Notes: generated by a model from the letters alone, not told the origin. Counted from the stretch's first letter, positions 37,363-47,593 are shown. The stretch: DNA of 64,000 nucleotides from Epiperipatus broadwayi (GCA_028023455.1 JAQFVV010000454.1:184001-248000); one strand, 5' to 3'. Program-made: numbers and translations.

Positions 37363-37774
37363 CTAAACATCACATGATCACCTTAGTGGTTTAACACTAA
37401 TCCTGCCTAATAGGATAGTGGTGGCTATGATTGTTCAAGAGCCAAAGACACCAAAATGTATGGGAGACCATATGACTATATAAGCTTTTGAGCTTAGATT
37501 GAAGATATTAACAATGTTTTCAATTTCATTCTCATAGTTTTGTAGTAAAATAGAGTTAAAAGGTGGCTGCTGGAGGGTTGCATTAGATCCTAAGATCTAG
37601 GTGCAGTGCTCTCAGATCCAAGGCTCCTCATTGATGATGGCCACAAGCCAGAAACTAGTCTGGGGATATTGGATGAGTAGGCACTAGATGGGGATTTTAT
37701 GCACAAGCCTTCTGGCATCCATTGATTACTCTGTTTGGCACAGGGTGGCACTACTGTATGGAGAGTTTTGCCTT
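37363..37774 (+). mobile_element. Family C hammerhead element, TSD-bounded (412 bp)
   Basis: A 13-bp duplication TGTCATAAAAACA at 37350-37362 and 37775-37787 sets the unit. It starts CTAAACATCACATGATCACC and ends ATGGAGAGTTTTGCC. Internal landmarks are TAATAGGATAGTGGTGGCTA, GGAGGGTTGCATTAGATCC, the ribozyme at 37625-37666, and GCACTAGATGGGGATTTTAT. The ribozyme is internal. The only copy here with both ends, a duplication and a near-complete ribozyme, so it is the reference for the family. Confidence 0.9.
37625..37666 (+). ncRNA. Hammerhead ribozyme, family C
   Basis: TCCTCA, TTGATGA (C3 changed to U), stem II TGGC-CACAA-GCCA (four pairs), GAAA, CTAGTC, TGGGGA. Stem III ACTAGT is a perfect palindrome. 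Stem I pairs over six bases. The C3 change should reduce or abolish cleavage. Confidence 0.75.
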
Positions 37775-37789
37775 TGTCATAAAAACAGT

Positions 37790-38090
37790 TAATATGTTAT
37801 TACAACAGAAAGACACTAAATCTAGAGTTATGAAAATACATCTTCATAAGTTATTCATATGAAACTGAACAAAGCATAATTATTATTTTTTCTAAACTGT
37901 ATTTTATAATAAATTTCAGCTCACTTTTTATAAGAAGACAGATTCTATTTACATTATAAAGATTATTTGGAAAATAGTTTAAAGAATTTCGATTGTAAAG
38001 ATATGGATAGAACTCAATGGAAAGGTACAATTAGGTAAAGCATTGAAGAAAAAGTTAAAAGGCAGCTTTATAAGATGCTATTATAATCCA
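37790..38090. other. No recognisable gene
   Basis: AT-rich spacer, no family member. Confidence 0.4.
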
Positions 38091-38094
38091 CTTA

Positions 38095-38440
38095 TAGAAT
38101 CAGCTTATGATAAATGTGATGTTATATATAGAGCTTGCAAACCAAGCTCTTAACAAATTTTGAGAATATCCTCAACCCCAGACTGGTTTCTGCTTCTGGC
38201 GTCATCAGTGAGATGCAGGATATTCATTAGATTAAAAATACTAGGACAAGCCCAGAACTTTATCTAATGTATAACTAACTATTGAGAAGAAAATCTGAAC
38301 TTTTCAGACATCCAAATATCTAAAAATTCAGATATCTAACTCAAATAGCCATATGGTACTGAACTAAGTTCAGATACACCATATATTAATAGTTTTAGCA
38401 ATATAAAATCACCAAATCCTTAATAGCAAAAAATAAATTG
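38095..38440 (-). mobile_element. Family A hammerhead repeat (copy with ribozyme at 38175)
   Basis: Minus-strand copy with AGCTCTTAACAAATTTTGAG, the ribozyme, GATTAAAAATACTAGGACAA, TTGAGAAGAAAATCTGAAC and TACTGAACTAAGTTCAGATA. It belongs to the subfamily with AGAAGC in stem II. It runs directly into the palindromic pair at 38453-38865. Confidence 0.75.
38175..38214 (-). ncRNA. Hammerhead ribozyme, family A copy 3
   Basis: Minus: ATCTCA, CTGATGA, C-GC-CAGAA-GC-A (stem II weakened to two pairs by a C·A mismatch), GAAA, CCAGTC, TGGGGT. Stem I ATCTCA/TGGGGT pairs with two G·U. The core is intact. Confidence 0.7.
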
Positions 38441-38452
38441 ATAAAAAAAAAT

Positions 38453-38865
38453 CAAGACAGATGTCACATGACTTAATTTTAATAAAGTTATTTATAGAGC
38501 TCGCAAAACAAACTCTTAACAAGCTTTGAGAATATCCTCAACCCCAGACCAGTTTCTGCTTCTGGCATCGACAGTCCCATATAGCTATTTGAGTTAGATA
38601 GCTGGATTTGTAGATGTATGGATGTATGAAAACTTCAGATTTTCTTCTCAATAGTTATATATTAGATAAAGTGCTGGGCTTGTCCTAGTATTTTTAATCT
38701 AATGAATATCCTGGCACCTCACTGATGATGCCAGAAGCAGAAACTGGTCTGGGGTTGAGGATATTCTCAAAGCTTGTTAAGAGCTTGTTTTGCGAGCTCT
38801 ATATATAACATTTGTAAATACAAGCTTTATTAAAATTAAGTCATGTGACATCTGACTTCATTTTT
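38453..38865. mobile_element. Palindromic pair of family A copies
   Basis: The left arm (minus, about 38453-38570) and right arm (plus, about 38716-38865) share GATGTCACATGACTTAATTT, GAGCTCGCAAAACAA, CTTAACAAGCTTTGAGAATA and TCCTCAACCCCAGACC. The right arm has a full ribozyme. The left arm's ribozyme is cut at the inversion junction near 38570, where CTGATGA reads CTGTCGA. Confidence 0.8.
38716..38755 (+). ncRNA. Hammerhead ribozyme, family A copy 4 (core intact)
   Basis: ACCTCA, CTGATGA, stem II TGC-CAGAA-GCA, GAAA, CTGGTC (cleavage after 38749), TGGGGT. Stem I ACCTCA/TGGGGT pairs over six bases. The terminal A-U pair replaces the U-A of copies 1 and 5, a compensatory change. Stem III ACTGGT is self-complementary allowing a U·G. 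Confidence 0.85.
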
Positions 38866-38879
38866 TATTATGATAAATG

Positions 38880-40215
38880 GGATGTATGTGAACATACTTC
38901 TGTTTTCAGATTGATTTTTGTATTTTATTTCGTTTTTGACAAAAATTAGATTGGTTACATTTATTTATAAATATCTAGTAATAACTACATATAATCATAC
39001 AGTTATCAATATTATACATATTTAAAAAATTGCTTTGAAAACTCTAAAGAAAAGCAGCAAAGAAGAAATTATTCACCAGATATGTCATTGGCCACTAGTT
39101 AAAAGTTTTAGAAGCTTTTAATTTTTAGCTCTATTCCTTAGCTAAAAAAATTAAGATATTTACTTACTAACAAATAATTTGTTGGCTAGCTGAGATGGCA
39201 TATGGAAAAAAAATGAACTTGGAATTTTTCAGTTACTTTAAACAATTTTTGAATTTCATTCAACATTTGAACCTCAGGACGTAGTCGTGCATAAATATAT
39301 AGTCGTTTCTTTCTGTGTATGCATCCATGATCTTATTAAAAGTCTTTATAAATTAATCTAGATGATCATGTTCTTTAAATTTGTGATTTATCATTTGCAT
39401 AGACCAGTTATATTTTATTATGTAGGCTAATTGATTATTTTTAATAAATCACTGCCGAAATTTGATTTGGCTACATTAATTCTTATTATAAAACGAACCC
39501 TCCCTTTTTGTCCTAAAATTTTTTCTCTTCATCTAACACATCTCGTAACTGATATGAATCAAAAACTATTTGCATTATGTGTATACACATAAAATATTTT
39601 AAGATTAGTTAAATATGGGGTTGTTAATTTTTATTTTACCTTATTTATAACCTGTAATTATTGCTAAAACCATTTGTTTATAAATTTTTTAAAAGAGAAA
39701 CAAATAATACTGTGTGTATATATATATCTATTAATATATTGGAGTCTTTAAAGGTATCAAATAAAAAAAAAAGGCTTATGGGCTCTTGTCTTTGCAATAT
39801 TATTTTATGATTGTTCATCATACTAACAAATGTGAACATATGTCTTACTAATGTGGATGGGCCAGTGTGATGAATTTAATAGCAAAATAAAAAAATGTCA
39901 TTCTTCTCAGAAAAATTCTCAAATGAAATATCGGTTTAATTTTTTTGTTATTTTCAAATTATGTATGCGTTGCTGTTTGTATGAATTCTCACTTTTTGTA
40001 TTCTATTTAAATAAAAACAAATTATCTCTTAATTCATCAACGTTGTAAAGTCATCAGATTAGGTAACAATTGGTCACCAAATGCAGAGAATGCTTACTCT
40101 TAAATTGTGAACCTTGACTGCTATCAATGATACAATATTTGATAAATTTTTAAATAAAATAATTACCACACTGACTGCGAAACATTCTATTTAATATTAA
40201 ATGGATCATTGTTAG
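38880..40215. other. No recognisable gene
   Basis: The 65-codon frame at 39851-40048 has no domain. A TG/TA tract lies near 39712-39728. Confidence 0.4.
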
Positions 40216-40230
40216 AAAGAGTACTGAAAA

Positions 40231-40321
40231 GATAGTCAAGCATTGGTGGCCAAGTGGTTAGCACAGCCACCTTACAAGCAGTTGTACCAGAGTTCGCTCC
40301 CCAGCCGACACTTTGACACAT
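40231..40321 (+). mobile_element. tRNA-derived SINE, second subtype
   Basis: CATTGGTGGCCAAGTGGTTA (A box), CCTTACAAGCAG, AGTTCGCTCCC (B box), CAGCCGACAC, TTTGACACAT. The duplication AAAGAGTACTGAAAA (40216-40230) / AAAGAGTACTAAAAA (40322-40336) flanks it. It lacks a long A tail. Confidence 0.9.
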
Positions 40322-40339
40322 AAAGAGTACTAAAAAAAT

Positions 40340-41165
40340 AGTTTGTTGTTAAAAATGGATACATTTTTACTATTAAACATAAATATTGTCAGGTTGTGGT
40401 ATTATAAATAAAACATGGAAGTCTAGAGTATTAAATAACATATCACATGACTTTCTCAACTTACTTTACTATCTGTAAAAATCAACCATTTTCCTTTTTG
40501 TCCTATAATTTTTTTCCTCATCATTTAATACACACTACCTTTGATATGAATCTTAATATGTATTAAACACAGATTGTTTTACTATTGGATTTGCACGTAT
40601 GTAAATTGCTGGATATTATATTGTAAATTCAATAGTATTAATTAATGGAGGCCGATAATATGAAACTAGGTTGGATATTTAAGTGTGGCCTTACCATATA
40701 ATATCCATTGATTACTCAAGCTATATAATAGTTGACACTGGAATGGAAGCAGAAAATAGAATGTTAGCAATTAAACTTATTGAAGGTATTTAAATACAGA
40801 TAATTCAGTATGACAATGTTTTCATTTTGTTGGAGACGTGCTTGATTTTTATAAAAATATGTATGAAAACAAAGTAGCCGTACAATAATCACATCATAAT
40901 TTGAAATATCATTAATTTAAAAGAATGTATAAAAAAAGGAAATTAAGAAATTTTAAAATTGTTATAGTTATTTCAAAAGAAGTAAACGAATAAATAGAAA
41001 ATTACTGGCGAAGCTTTCTACCAAATATCTAAATGAGGAAATTTATCAAAAGATACGAATAATGTAAAAAAGTAGCATAATAAATATTATGTAAAATACT
41101 CTTTTTTCTACCTCTTCTTTTAAAAATTTGTACTTATTTTCTATGAATCATTAAATATTTTAATA
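40340..41165. other. No recognisable gene
   Basis: AT-rich with no exon boundary or family member. Confidence 0.4.
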
Positions 41166-41166
41166 A

Positions 41167-41280
41167 ATTTTTTTTTCATATGTCATAGCATCGGTCGGGA
41201 GGCGAATCTGCAACAACTGTCTGCAACCAATTACTTGCTTGCAAGGTTGTTGCGCTGACCTCTCGGCTAACAACGCTTTT
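41167..41280 (-). mobile_element. tRNA-derived SINE, third (long-arm) subtype
   Basis: Minus: AGCGTTGTTAGCCGAGAGGT (A box), CCTTGCAAGCAAG, a longer variable segment TAATTGGTTGCAGACAG, GATTCGCCTCC (B box), GACCGATGC, TATGACATATG and A8. Same subtype as 44350, 59868 and 60212. Confidence 0.85.
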
Positions 41281-41576
41281 TGTTCCAGGTTTTGACCCTA
41301 CTTTATGGTTGTTATCAAGGTTATATATCCTTAATTGTCTGAAAAAATAATAAATATAATGAAAAAAAAAAGTAAAATTTACAAACGATATTATCAAATA
41401 CATATATTAACAAGTGTTATATCACTATCATAAAAATAATGTAGGTATTAACCTTTTTTTTTTTTTACCATATGTTACATCAATAATATATATATATATA
41501 TGAAATAAAACTCAATGCATATTGCTTGCTGAAATTCAAATATAAAATATCATTATAACCAGCCACATTATTTCAG

Positions 41577-41673
41577 CAGCTCCACCTATGAAACAAGCAC
41601 AAAGTCTGGATAATGAACTTTTATTCAAAGTTTATGTTTGCTTCATGGATATCACTGCTGAAATAATGAAAAG
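41577..41673 (+). CDS. Probable internal exon of an unidentified host gene
   Basis: Acceptor CATTATTTCAG ends at 41576 and a consensus donor AAAAG|GTAAGTG starts at 41674. The 97-nt exon is open in only one frame, entered in phase with two leading bases and left with two trailing bases. It reads APPMKQAQSLDNELLFKVYV, then CFMDITAEIMKR. The sequence has normal protein composition, unlike chance AT-rich frames nearby, but I do not recognise the family. It suggests a + strand gene with very long introns crossing this part of the window; the next and previous exons were not found. A second acceptor/donor-like site (TTTTTCAG|GTATCT) lies at 41865. Confidence 0.5.
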
Positions 41674-41679
41674 GTAAGT

Positions 41680-42555
41680 GATAGTAATATTTTTTGTGTC
41701 TACATTCCTTGTTTCTTTAATTTTTAATATAAAAGTGTAATGATTTGATATTGATAAATATTAAACAAATTCGAAGACATGTATAGGAGATTGAGAATCA
41801 GAGTTTATTGATGAGTACTGGTTTAATACAGAGTATACATTTTGGAAATAATTTATCTTTTTCAGGTATCTTTATTCATATGTTTTAAAAATGTGTGAAA
41901 AAAATGGAGACTTTGAGTATACATTAGAAAAAATAATTAGACATAACTCTTGATATGGTCGTAAAATACAGTTAAAACATAGAAAATTAAAAAAATATAT
42001 GATTTGTATAAAATAAATATAGAAAAATATTTTGTTATATTTATCAATGGATGAATCATTTTGAAAAAAATAAAAAAATTAATGGATATTTTTATAATTA
42101 ATTAATAAAGACAATATAATTTTAATAGTAGCATATTAAAAAGAACAAAAGAAAAAGGAAGGTATTAGGAATTACAAACATATTCACCTTCCATCAATTC
42201 TATACGATATATTTTTATGAGATTATTATAAATTTCTTGCAGATAACTGTGGAAACTATCCAAAAGAAGTTTGATTTTACAATGGTTATGATACCCTAAA
42301 TCACATTCAAGTAATAAGAAAAGTTAGGAAGAACCACTTATGGATGTTATGCTACCATTTTTTCTTGGGTTTGTACATTATGAATAAATATTTGACTTTA
42401 TAAACATTTCTGTCCTGAGTAAAGCTTTGAAATATTATGACACAGATAAAAAATAATATTGAATTTTGAATTTATAAGATCAAAATGTAGCAAGTCTTTA
42501 ATAAAAGACGAACATTTATGAAGTGATAGGGACTCTCCAGAAAATAGAAAACAGA
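41680..42555. other. Intron-like AT-rich DNA, no recognisable gene
   Basis: Holds TTATCTTTTTCAG|GTATCT at 41853-41871. Otherwise AT-rich with no further exon recognised. Confidence 0.4.
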
Positions 42556-42567
42556 GAGAATAAAAAT

Positions 42568-42875
42568 GGAGTATCTGAATTAAGTTCAGGCCCATATGAT
42601 TTTTTCAGTTGGAGAGCTGACTTTAAAGACATGTAGATGTTTAAAAGTTTCAGATCTTCTTCTAACAATTATCTTTTAGATAAATGCTTTGCTTGAGTTG
42701 GTTTTTTAGATCTAATGTCCCAACTCCTCACTGAAGAGACCCATAGGTCGAAACCGGTCTGGGGATGGGGACAATCCAAGATAAAAATGATTTGAATGCC
42801 TTCTCTTGTAGTGGCATTTATCATAAATTAAAAAAAAGCTTGTTTGGAGCTATTAGCACGCTCTTAATTTTAAAA
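42568..42875 (+). mobile_element. Family A hammerhead repeat, copy with best ribozyme
   Basis: Runs from GGAGTATCTGAATTAAGTTC through TTTTTCAGTTGGAGAGCTGA, the ribozyme, GAATGCCTTCTCTTGTAGTG, AAGCTTGTTTGGAGC and CGCTCTTAATTTTA. About 85-90% like the minus-strand copies at 25.8-26.6 kb. Possible short duplication AGAAAATAG (42539 and 42884) is not convincing. Confidence 0.85.
42725..42765 (+). ncRNA. Hammerhead ribozyme, family A copy 5 (complete)
   Basis: TCCTCA, CTGAAGA, stem II GACC-CATA-GGTC (four Watson-Crick pairs), GAAA, CCGGTC (cleavage predicted after C42759), TGGGGA. Stem I has six pairs with one G·U. Stem III ACCGGT is a perfect palindrome with no room for a loop, so the active form would be a two-molecule or tandem dimer, as known for minimal type I hammerheads. 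Every invariant nucleotide is present. This is the best candidate for activity in the window. Confidence 0.9.
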
Positions 42876-42879
42876 TGGC

Positions 42880-43320
42880 TTTTAGAAAATAGTAATTAGG
42901 AAATATAAGATGATACTTATAAATATTTTGGCTAAATTATTAATGACCCAAATATATAAAATTGATCTCAGTTTAGGCAGAGTGATTTCAGTAGAAATAA
43001 TTTAATATTAAAAGAAAATGTATCTAAGTTATTGGGGAGTAAAGATTTTTAATAAACATATTTTATAATTATATAAAAATTTAAGATTTGGATACTTAAT
43101 TAAAAAAATAATAAAGAGACAATGGATCACACAGCTAAATATATAAAGATATGTTTTTGGATTAACAAAGAGATATCTAGAGTAAACAAATGCCATTAAA
43201 GTTAATTGAAATAATTAAAAGGTTGACACTGAATTTTATTAGGCATATTGTTACAAAAGATATGAGAGATTATGAGGAAATAAAATTCTTAACTGGATAT
43301 TAAAAGATTTCAAAAAATTT
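42880..43320. other. No recognisable gene
   Basis: A-rich with weak resemblance on the + strand to non-LTR coding (near 42920-43260), too decayed to call. Confidence 0.3.
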
Positions 43321-43435
43321 AGTAAGAGGTCATATGCAGGATTCGAACTCAGACTTTCACATGACCCACAACTCTCAGTGCCATCTAATATTGCTGACCC
43401 ACCTGATCACACACATGTTGAAAAGATAAACAATC

Positions 43436-43479
43436 ACCAATATACATATTTCGTGCTAAACCAGCACTCATCAGTTGGT
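43436..43479 (-). ncRNA. Hammerhead ribozyme, family B (best copy)
   Basis: Minus: ACCAA, CTGATGA, stem II GTGCT-GGTTT-AGCAC (five perfect pairs), GAAA, TATGTATA, TTGGT. Stem I has five perfect pairs. Relative to copies 2-4 the outer stem II pair is G-C instead of T·T, which strengthens the fold. Cleavage would follow ATA, a permitted NUH triplet. Confidence 0.85.
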
Positions 43480-43564
43480 CCAGATTACTAGCCCCACACA
43501 TATATACAATCAGTACTCAGCTTTATATTAAGATAGCAAATCATGTGGGGAGATGGTAATCTAG

Positions 43565-43609
43565 ACCAACTGACAAGTGCTGGTTTAGCACAAAATATGT
43601 ATATTAGTG
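43565..43609 (+). ncRNA. Hammerhead ribozyme, family B (core mutated)
   Basis: ACCAA, CTGACAA (G8 lost), GTGCT-GGTTT-AGCAC, AAAA (G12 lost), TATGTATA, TTAGT. Stems persist but both core changes should inactivate it. Confidence 0.65.
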
Positions 43610-43934
43610 ATTATTTATCTTATCAACATGTGGGTGATCAGGTGGGTCAGCAATATTAGATGGCACTGAGAGTTGTGGATCATGTGAAAGTCTGAGTTCG
43701 AATCCCATATATATTACATATATAAATGCAGGTGTTAAGCCTGTATAATGCATTAAGAGGTCATATAAAAAGTGGATGAATTTAATAAGAATGTTTACTG
43801 GAATAATATGGAATTAAGAAGTATGGATTGAAAAAAGAATGGATTAAACATGAAGAGGCTTTGAGGTCTGCTAATAGCCAAAAAATGATATTTTTAAAAA
43901 AAATTATTAATTACAATAAGTCACACATAGATAT

Positions 43935-44178
43935 GTATAAGATAAATAAGCTGAGCACTGATTGTATATATGTGTGGAGATGATAATCTGGACCAAGTGA
44001 CGAGTGCTTTAGCACCAAATACTTCTATTGGTGATTGTTTATCTTTTCAACATGTGTGTAATCAAGTGTGTCAGCAGTATGAGATAGCATGGATAGTTGA
44101 GGGTCTTGTGAGTCTGAATTCAAACCCTCTATATATTACATATTGGAGTGTAGGTATGAAAAAATCTGAACTGTAGAA
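43935..44178 (+). mobile_element. Family B hammerhead repeat, degenerate copy
   Basis: CTGAGCACTGATTGTATATA, a ribozyme region with GTGACGA and CAAA in place of the two core boxes (43990-44034), GTGTGTCAGCAGTATGAG, and GTAGGTATGAAAAAATCTGA at the end. It lies 190 bp downstream of the palindromic pair in the same direction as its right arm. Confidence 0.75.
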
Positions 44179-44349
44179 AAAATTCACATACTAAATAAAG
44201 AAAAAAAGAGTGGCACAAACAAAATTAAGTAATATGTGTGTTGAAATAAGTAGTTTTAAATCAAAATGTTATCAAAACATATTCAGAATTCTTCTTAAAA
44301 AATTCTAATTTAAAGTTGCCTTATGTTTTCTGTTCAAATCATGTCATTA

Positions 44350-44460
44350 GTCAAGCGTTGTTAGCCGAGAGGTCATTGCACCCACCTTGCAAGCAAGTAG
44401 TTGGTTGCAGATGGGTGTGGGTTCACATCCTGGCTGATGCTATGACATATGAGAAAGGAA
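44350..44460 (+). mobile_element. tRNA-derived SINE, third subtype, perfect TSD
   Basis: AGCGTTGTTAGCCGAGAGGT (A box), CCTTGCAAGCAAG, TAGTTGGTTGCAGATGGG, GGGTTCACATCC (B box), GGCTGATGC, TATGACATATGAG. Perfect 14-bp duplication AAATCATGTCATTA at 44336-44349 and 44461-44474, so the insertion is recent. Confidence 0.93.
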
Positions 44461-44479
44461 AAATCATGTCATTAAAGAA

Positions 44480-45168
44480 AAAAAACGTTTACATTTTTTA
44501 TCATCTTTAAAGTAGATGTCTTTGCGAAGGAGATAAAATTAAAGTATATTTAAAAATTTTAAATTGCCTTTAAATCTGCATTTGATCTAGTACATTAGTT
44601 TTATTTGTTAATATTATCTAGACAAGTGATTCCTCATTAAAATTATTTATTATGTGCAGTATATAAACCTATCTGCAACAGGAAAATCCAATACAAGAAC
44701 TATATGATTTTCTCAACTCTATTTCACCAACTTATAAACATCAAATGAATTATTGCTAATTAAATTTTTGACAGTGGAAATGACAGATTTGAACTAATCT
44801 ATGAGAAGGAAGATAAAGAAAATTATGTAGAGTCTTTATATTTTTAATCTCAGAAGTCATATTCTAATGGTCATCTTTCATAACAATCTTTATGGATTTT
44901 AGACCATTTCTAACATTTTTTATTATCTAGCTGACTAAATCAGGCATCTGGCAACTGAAAGAAAATCTGTATTTTGCCTTTCAAGAACCATTCTCATTTG
45001 ACATTGTCAATATAAAAAATAGTTATTTGTTCTGTTTCATGTTTATCAGGAAATTAAAACAAAAAATTTTAATATCTTTGTTCTGGAAATCTTAAAGTAT
45101 TATTTTTCATGCCCCTATTTATTAAAAATCAATTAATTTACCAGTTCAAAATCAATAAATTTAGGTAT
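44480..45168. other. No recognisable gene
   Basis: AT-rich spacer, no family member. Confidence 0.4.
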
Positions 45169-45184
45169 TAAAGTCCTTTAGTTG

Positions 45185-45282
45185 TCAAGCTTTGGTGGCC
45201 TAGTGGTTAGCATAGCTGCCTTCCAAGCAACTGGCCCGGGTTCGCTTCCCGGTTAATGCAGTTGACATATGGGGAGGGAGGG
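45185..45282 (+). mobile_element. tRNA-Gly-derived SINE
   Basis: GGTGGCCTAGTGGTTAGCAT (A box), GCCTTCCAAGCAA (anticodon TCC, glycine), GGGTTCGCTTCCC (B box), GGTTAATGC, GTTGACATATG, then a G/A tail. The duplication AAGTCCTTTAGTTG (45171-45184) / AAATCCTTTAGTTG (45283-45296) flanks it. Confidence 0.92.
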
Positions 45283-45417
45283 AAATCCTTTAGTTGAAAT
45301 TTAATTTCTAATAAATATTAGTGATTTAAATTTTATGTATTGTAAATTTTGTTAAGTCCAAGAAAGAAAAAACTTATATAGCCATTATGCATTTGCTATA
45401 TATTAATTCACCAAATA

Positions 45418-45452
45418 AACATCACATGACCACCATTTGAGTTTTGCCTGTT
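45418..45452 (+). mobile_element. Minimal 35-bp derivative of family C
   Basis: Only the two family ends remain, AACATCACATGACCACC and GAGTTTTGCC, joined. They are flanked by the perfect 15-bp duplication TTAATTCACCAAATA (45403-45417, 45453-45467). Confidence 0.8.
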
Positions 45453-45469
45453 TTAATTCACCAAATACA

Positions 45470-46085
45470 TATACTATAATTTATGACTATCTTTCCAAAA
45501 TCAAACTGCTTTACATCGAAGCTTACTTTTGCCTAAAAGTTTTATTAATGATTTGATTCTTAATACTAAATATAAAGATACTTAAAAAAATTCATGTACG
45601 AAAGTTTCCTGCTCAATGTTTTTATTTTCTATAACAGCAATGTCTCTCAACACATTCAATCAACCTCTTAGTCTTACTTAAGATTCACACTTTTCTTACT
45701 ATTATTCAACCTTAGTTACAAAAGCTTATCTAAATTATTTTAAATAAAGATTCACCTGTATTTTATATGGCAATGTTGAAGAGGGTAAAGTTGTTTATGT
45801 CAGCATTTTAAACCTGTATATAAAAAATTAAATGGCAAACATTCAATTTTATATGACATATACTTTGATTTATAGGCTGTAAATTATAATTGATAACAAG
45901 GAGTAAAATATATTTAGAATTCTAAATGATCGATGGTATAAACTTATCAAATCCGGATGATTACTATCTCTGCTTCTTCATTCACTAATTTTGCAATAAA
46001 AATATATAGTCACTTGTAAATGAAAACACTTTTATTATATAACTTAGTACACTGCACAAGCTTACACACACCTGCACATATAATG
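45470..46085. other. No recognisable gene
   Basis: AT-rich spacer. Confidence 0.4.
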
Positions 46086-46089
46086 TAAT

Positions 46090-46565
46090 ATACAAGGGAC
46101 TTGAACTCAGACTTTCATATGACGCCTCAACTCTCCATGCCATCTCATATTGCTGATCCACCTGATCACACACGTTGAAAAGATAAATAATCATCAATAT
46201 GAATATTTTGTGCTAAATCAGCACTCATCAGTTGGTCCATATTACCATCTCCACACATATATACAATCAGCTCTCAGCTTTATATTAAGAAAGCCAATCT
46301 TCATACTTTAATGGACAGGCTTCAAACTACTCCAACCCACAACTCTTCAGCCATCCATTTCATTGAAAATCCGATGATGGAATATTCAAAGTCCCTGTAA
46401 GTGCCAAGGCTGTCATTCTACCCATGTTGATGTTAGTCATTCTGACACCTCATGTATCGGAGAATAATCCATTTTTACATACATATGTGAGGGATGGGCA
46501 GAACTTTAATGTCAACATCAGTAGGGTTGGCACTTACAAGGGCTTTGAATGTTCCATCATCAGAT
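46090..46565 (-). mobile_element. Family B hammerhead repeat with inverted 5' duplication
   Basis: Minus-strand copy 46090-46410. Its ribozyme region (about 46193-46236) has CTGATGA and GTGCT-GATTT-AGCAC but AAAA for GAAA. Beyond 46380 the 5' block (TTCAAAG, CCCTGTAAGTGCCAA) reappears inverted at about 46520-46565 (TTGGCACTTACAAGGG, CCATCATCAGATTTT), forming another palindrome. Confidence 0.75.
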
Positions 46566-46569
46566 TTTT

Positions 46570-47590
46570 TTGTTATAGTAATTGCATAACATTTACTATG
46601 CCTATGATCAGGAGTTTTAGTAGATATAAAATTTAAAAATAGTTTCTTATAGTAAAGGATTTTTGTATAAGCATTAAGTATAAAACAAAAATTCAATTAT
46701 AATATGAGGGAGCACTTATCATTGATAAAAAATATTATATTTTTATGGATACTAAGTTATATAGTTGATTTTAATCATATATTTTTCTGTGAAGTCTTAA
46801 ATGATTTAGAAAATGTGTGGATGATCCTGATATTTATAAGGATTCACCTGATTTCTTTTTGTAAATGAATTTATAAAAATAAAAATTATTATTGTTAAAT
46901 TTGTATTACTGTTATTTTGGATAATACTAATGGATAATGTTTTAAATCAAATTGGTTAATGTAATGACTTTAGAAAAACAACAACAATAAAACATTGACT
47001 ATATTTCCTAAAAGATTTGTTACAACCATCATCACTCAAGACACTTGACTTTTCCTTAATACGATTATAATACTGGATTATCAATTTTAATAAACATTGT
47101 ACATTAGTTACACACACCATTGCATTCCTAGAATACTTAAATTATAAATAAATTACCATTTTATCCTGTGATTGTTTGCCAATGTCTTCATTAAATTTAA
47201 CCTTTTAAAAAAATAATTTTGAGTTGGTTGAGTAATTATTGTATTATGATTTATTTTTCATTCATTTCATTGCTTATTAAAATGTCAGCTTTACGGTAGA
47301 GGAGTCCATTGTTCTTAAGTAATTCCAGTGTATCTCCCATAGCAACCAAAAGTATATATATATATTTAGCATCCCAAGGCATCTGGTAAAATATGCATTT
47401 TTAATAATGGCTGAAATGGCAAATGTTATCTGCTGTCTTTCAAAGAGATTTAATAATATTCTTAAATCATAACACCTCTTACAACTTAGTCACTTCATAA
47501 TTTATAAATATTTTATTGACTTTTCTGAGATTTAATAACATTTATTTTCATTAAAGTTAAATATTGAATTGCTATATGATAATTTTCTTA
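46570..47590. other. No recognisable gene
   Basis: AT-rich, no exon or family member. Confidence 0.4.
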
Positions 47591-47593
47591 ATT

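Larger units (their letters stand above)
43325..43745. mobile_element. Palindromic pair of family B copies
   Basis: Minus copy 43325-43545 and plus copy 43540-43745 meet near the TTTATATTAAGATAGCAAATC block. Both carry a ribozyme region and the TCATGTGAAAGT-CTGAGTTCGAATCC stretch. The last part matches an RNA polymerase III B box (GTTCGAATCC), suggesting a tRNA-like internal promoter in the family. It ends ATGCAGGTGTTAAGCCTGT, the terminal hairpin. Confidence 0.85.

Noticed and set aside
45185-45260. Functional tRNA-Gly gene
   Set aside because: Flanked by a target-site duplication and followed by the TTGACATATG tail shared by the other SINEs; also true of 59997-60086 and 10996-11093.
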